From Warburgia ugandensis (Eukaryota > Streptophyta > Magnoliopsida > Canellales > Canellaceae), in assembly GCA_035236585.1 (NCBI GenBank), contig CP141135.1, positions 59,731,690-59,795,689 on the forward strand: DNA of 64,000 bases, given 5' to 3'. The notes below the pieces were generated by a model. The model had not been told where the DNA came from. It made no database searches and saw only the letters and a list, made by a program, of their open reading frames with translations. This document shows, piece by piece, positions 63,139 to 64,000 of this stretch. Numbering within the stretch: the first letter of the stretch is position 1; each line of letters opens with the position of its first letter. Position numbers and translations under genes: made by a program.

Positions 63139-63610
63139 ATGACCCTAATATTCTCATCTTCTGAACAACAACATAGATAGACCACGGAGGAAATACTTCT
63201 CCTTTATGTTTGATCGTGACCATTATTGTTTTGTTTGAAAGATAGATGGCTCTGAAAGCTTGAAACACCCAAACAAGATGTGGACCAACAAGCATATGCA
63301 GTATCTTTTCTAAATATGGTTGGACTATTTCAAGTACTTACAGTCAAGAACTGAGTAATATGCTATGTTTAACCAGGTTGAAGTCGCAGAAGAGAACGAT
63401 AAGAGGCATATAACTTATGCGGATTTGAGCCCCCATGTCCCTGCGACCGGAAGGAGTTATGGCCGTGGATGCAAGGGCCCTTACAAGTGCCGAAGTTTTC
63501 CAAAGCCACCCAATATGCCTGTCGTCAATCGCCCCCCCCCGGCTGTGCCGCCCTACTCTCGTGGATGCCGTTCAATTTATGAATGCCGACTGACGCCACC
63601 ACCTCCTTGA
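62929..63610 (+). CDS. RALF-like secreted cysteine-rich peptide
   Basis: Two exons, 62929-63048 and 63377-63610, join in phase to give 117 residues. Residues 1-25 form a signal peptide (MAPKVFIPMLTLLLFVFLIL, cleavage near DAR). The mature part has a RALF-type ITYADL motif (compare YISY in the family), then two similar cysteine pairs, YGRGCKGPYKCR and YSRGCRSIYECR, separated by a Pro-rich linker, and ends in LTPPPP. RALF peptides signal through FERONIA-type receptor kinases at the cell wall. The PYxRGCxxIxxCR end supports the family, but the first cysteine pair is not the usual PC...NC pattern and no RRXL processing site is seen. A diverged RALF clade or another cysteine-rich family are both possible. 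AATAAA occurs at 63841. Confidence 0.65.
63056..63137. repeat. (CT)n microsatellite next to a splice donor
   Basis: About 41 CT units start seven bases after the donor of the RALF-like gene's first exon (GCT|GTAAGTG). Confidence 0.95.
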
Positions 63611-64000
63611 TATAGGAACCATTTCACCACATGGTTTCATTCACGTGAAATCAGCTAGTAAATAAATTCTGATAAGAAATAAATGCAGCAGCTGCTGCTT
63701 TGAATATATTTATGCTGGGATTCCAAGCTACTAGTGCCTAGCTGCCGAGATGAGTTTTGCCTGAAGATTACATCTATTGCTATGATATTTAGACTGGTTT
63801 TGATGTTATTGCAGAATGAACAATGTAACTATTTGATGATAATAAAAGTTGTACAATACTTAAATCATGGTCTGAGATGATCAAGATTTGTTAATTGTGG
63901 ATGTTGGAAATTCTATTTCCTATCTCATGGTCGTTTATCCGTTAGCAACATATACTCCATGTTCCTGCAATTAAGCCTAACATTCCCTTCGCTAATAAAT

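Overview
The window is nuclear DNA from a flowering plant. The evidence is spliced genes with GT-AG introns, a plant TopBP1/MEI1-type BRCT gene, a plant F-box gene, a Pol IV/V small subunit gene, a RALF-like peptide gene, tRNA-derived SINEs of the widespread plant Au type, RTE- and L1-type LINEs, hAT elements and large LTRs. The species cannot be named from the sequence. Only four host genes are supported; most of the 64 kb is transposon-derived or featureless AT-rich DNA.

Layout: (1) 1-4043, + strand, the 3' half of a TopBP1/MEI1-like gene, eight exons whose phases all join. (2) 4.2-14.5 kb, repeat-rich: five Au-like SINE copies (one partial), and a nearly full-length but decayed RTE LINE (about 7.0-9.75 kb) lying inside an element with inverted repeats of about 190 bp (about 6.38-10.66 kb). 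(3) 15008-17176, + strand, an F-box gene of the Arabidopsis At5g39450 type; a 5'-truncated RTE copy with a perfect 15-bp target duplication lies 1.2 kb downstream (18402-20028). (4) 20-28 kb, no firm gene: a second SINE family, a non-autonomous hAT element (25975-27659) that has itself received a SINE, and a strand-asymmetric LTR-like stretch. (5) 30690-31220, + strand, NRPD7/NRPE7-like subunit, with a probable untranslated first exon near 28.2 kb. (6) 32631-45384, a 12.75-kb composite hAT transposon bounded by matching ends and a perfect 8-bp target duplication (CATACTAA). It carries two unrelated transposon genes in opposite orientation: on the - strand a multi-exon Ptta/En-Spm-type protein ending in a Ulp1 (C48) cysteine-protease domain, and on the + strand a BED-finger hAT transposase. 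Four arrays (28 units) of one palindromic unit, ATAGGACGGTTA...TAACCGTCCTAT, flank each gene. A separate interspersed palindrome fills the interval between the two cassettes. Both genes now contain in-frame stops. (7) 45.4-60.7 kb, no host gene: L1-type LINE relics on the - strand, microsatellites, a 2864-bp solo LTR (53885-56748, TTCTT duplication) inside a pyrimidine-rich host sequence, and a truncated relative of it at 58820. (8) 62929-63610, + strand, a two-exon RALF-like secreted cysteine-rich peptide, with a long CT microsatellite just behind the first splice donor.

The most unusual object is the composite hAT element with its Ulp1-fused Ptta/En-Spm-type gene and its repeated GGACGGTT palindromes. 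The host genes are unrelated to one another. The composite element's genes would once have supplied transposition functions, but the copy looks dead.
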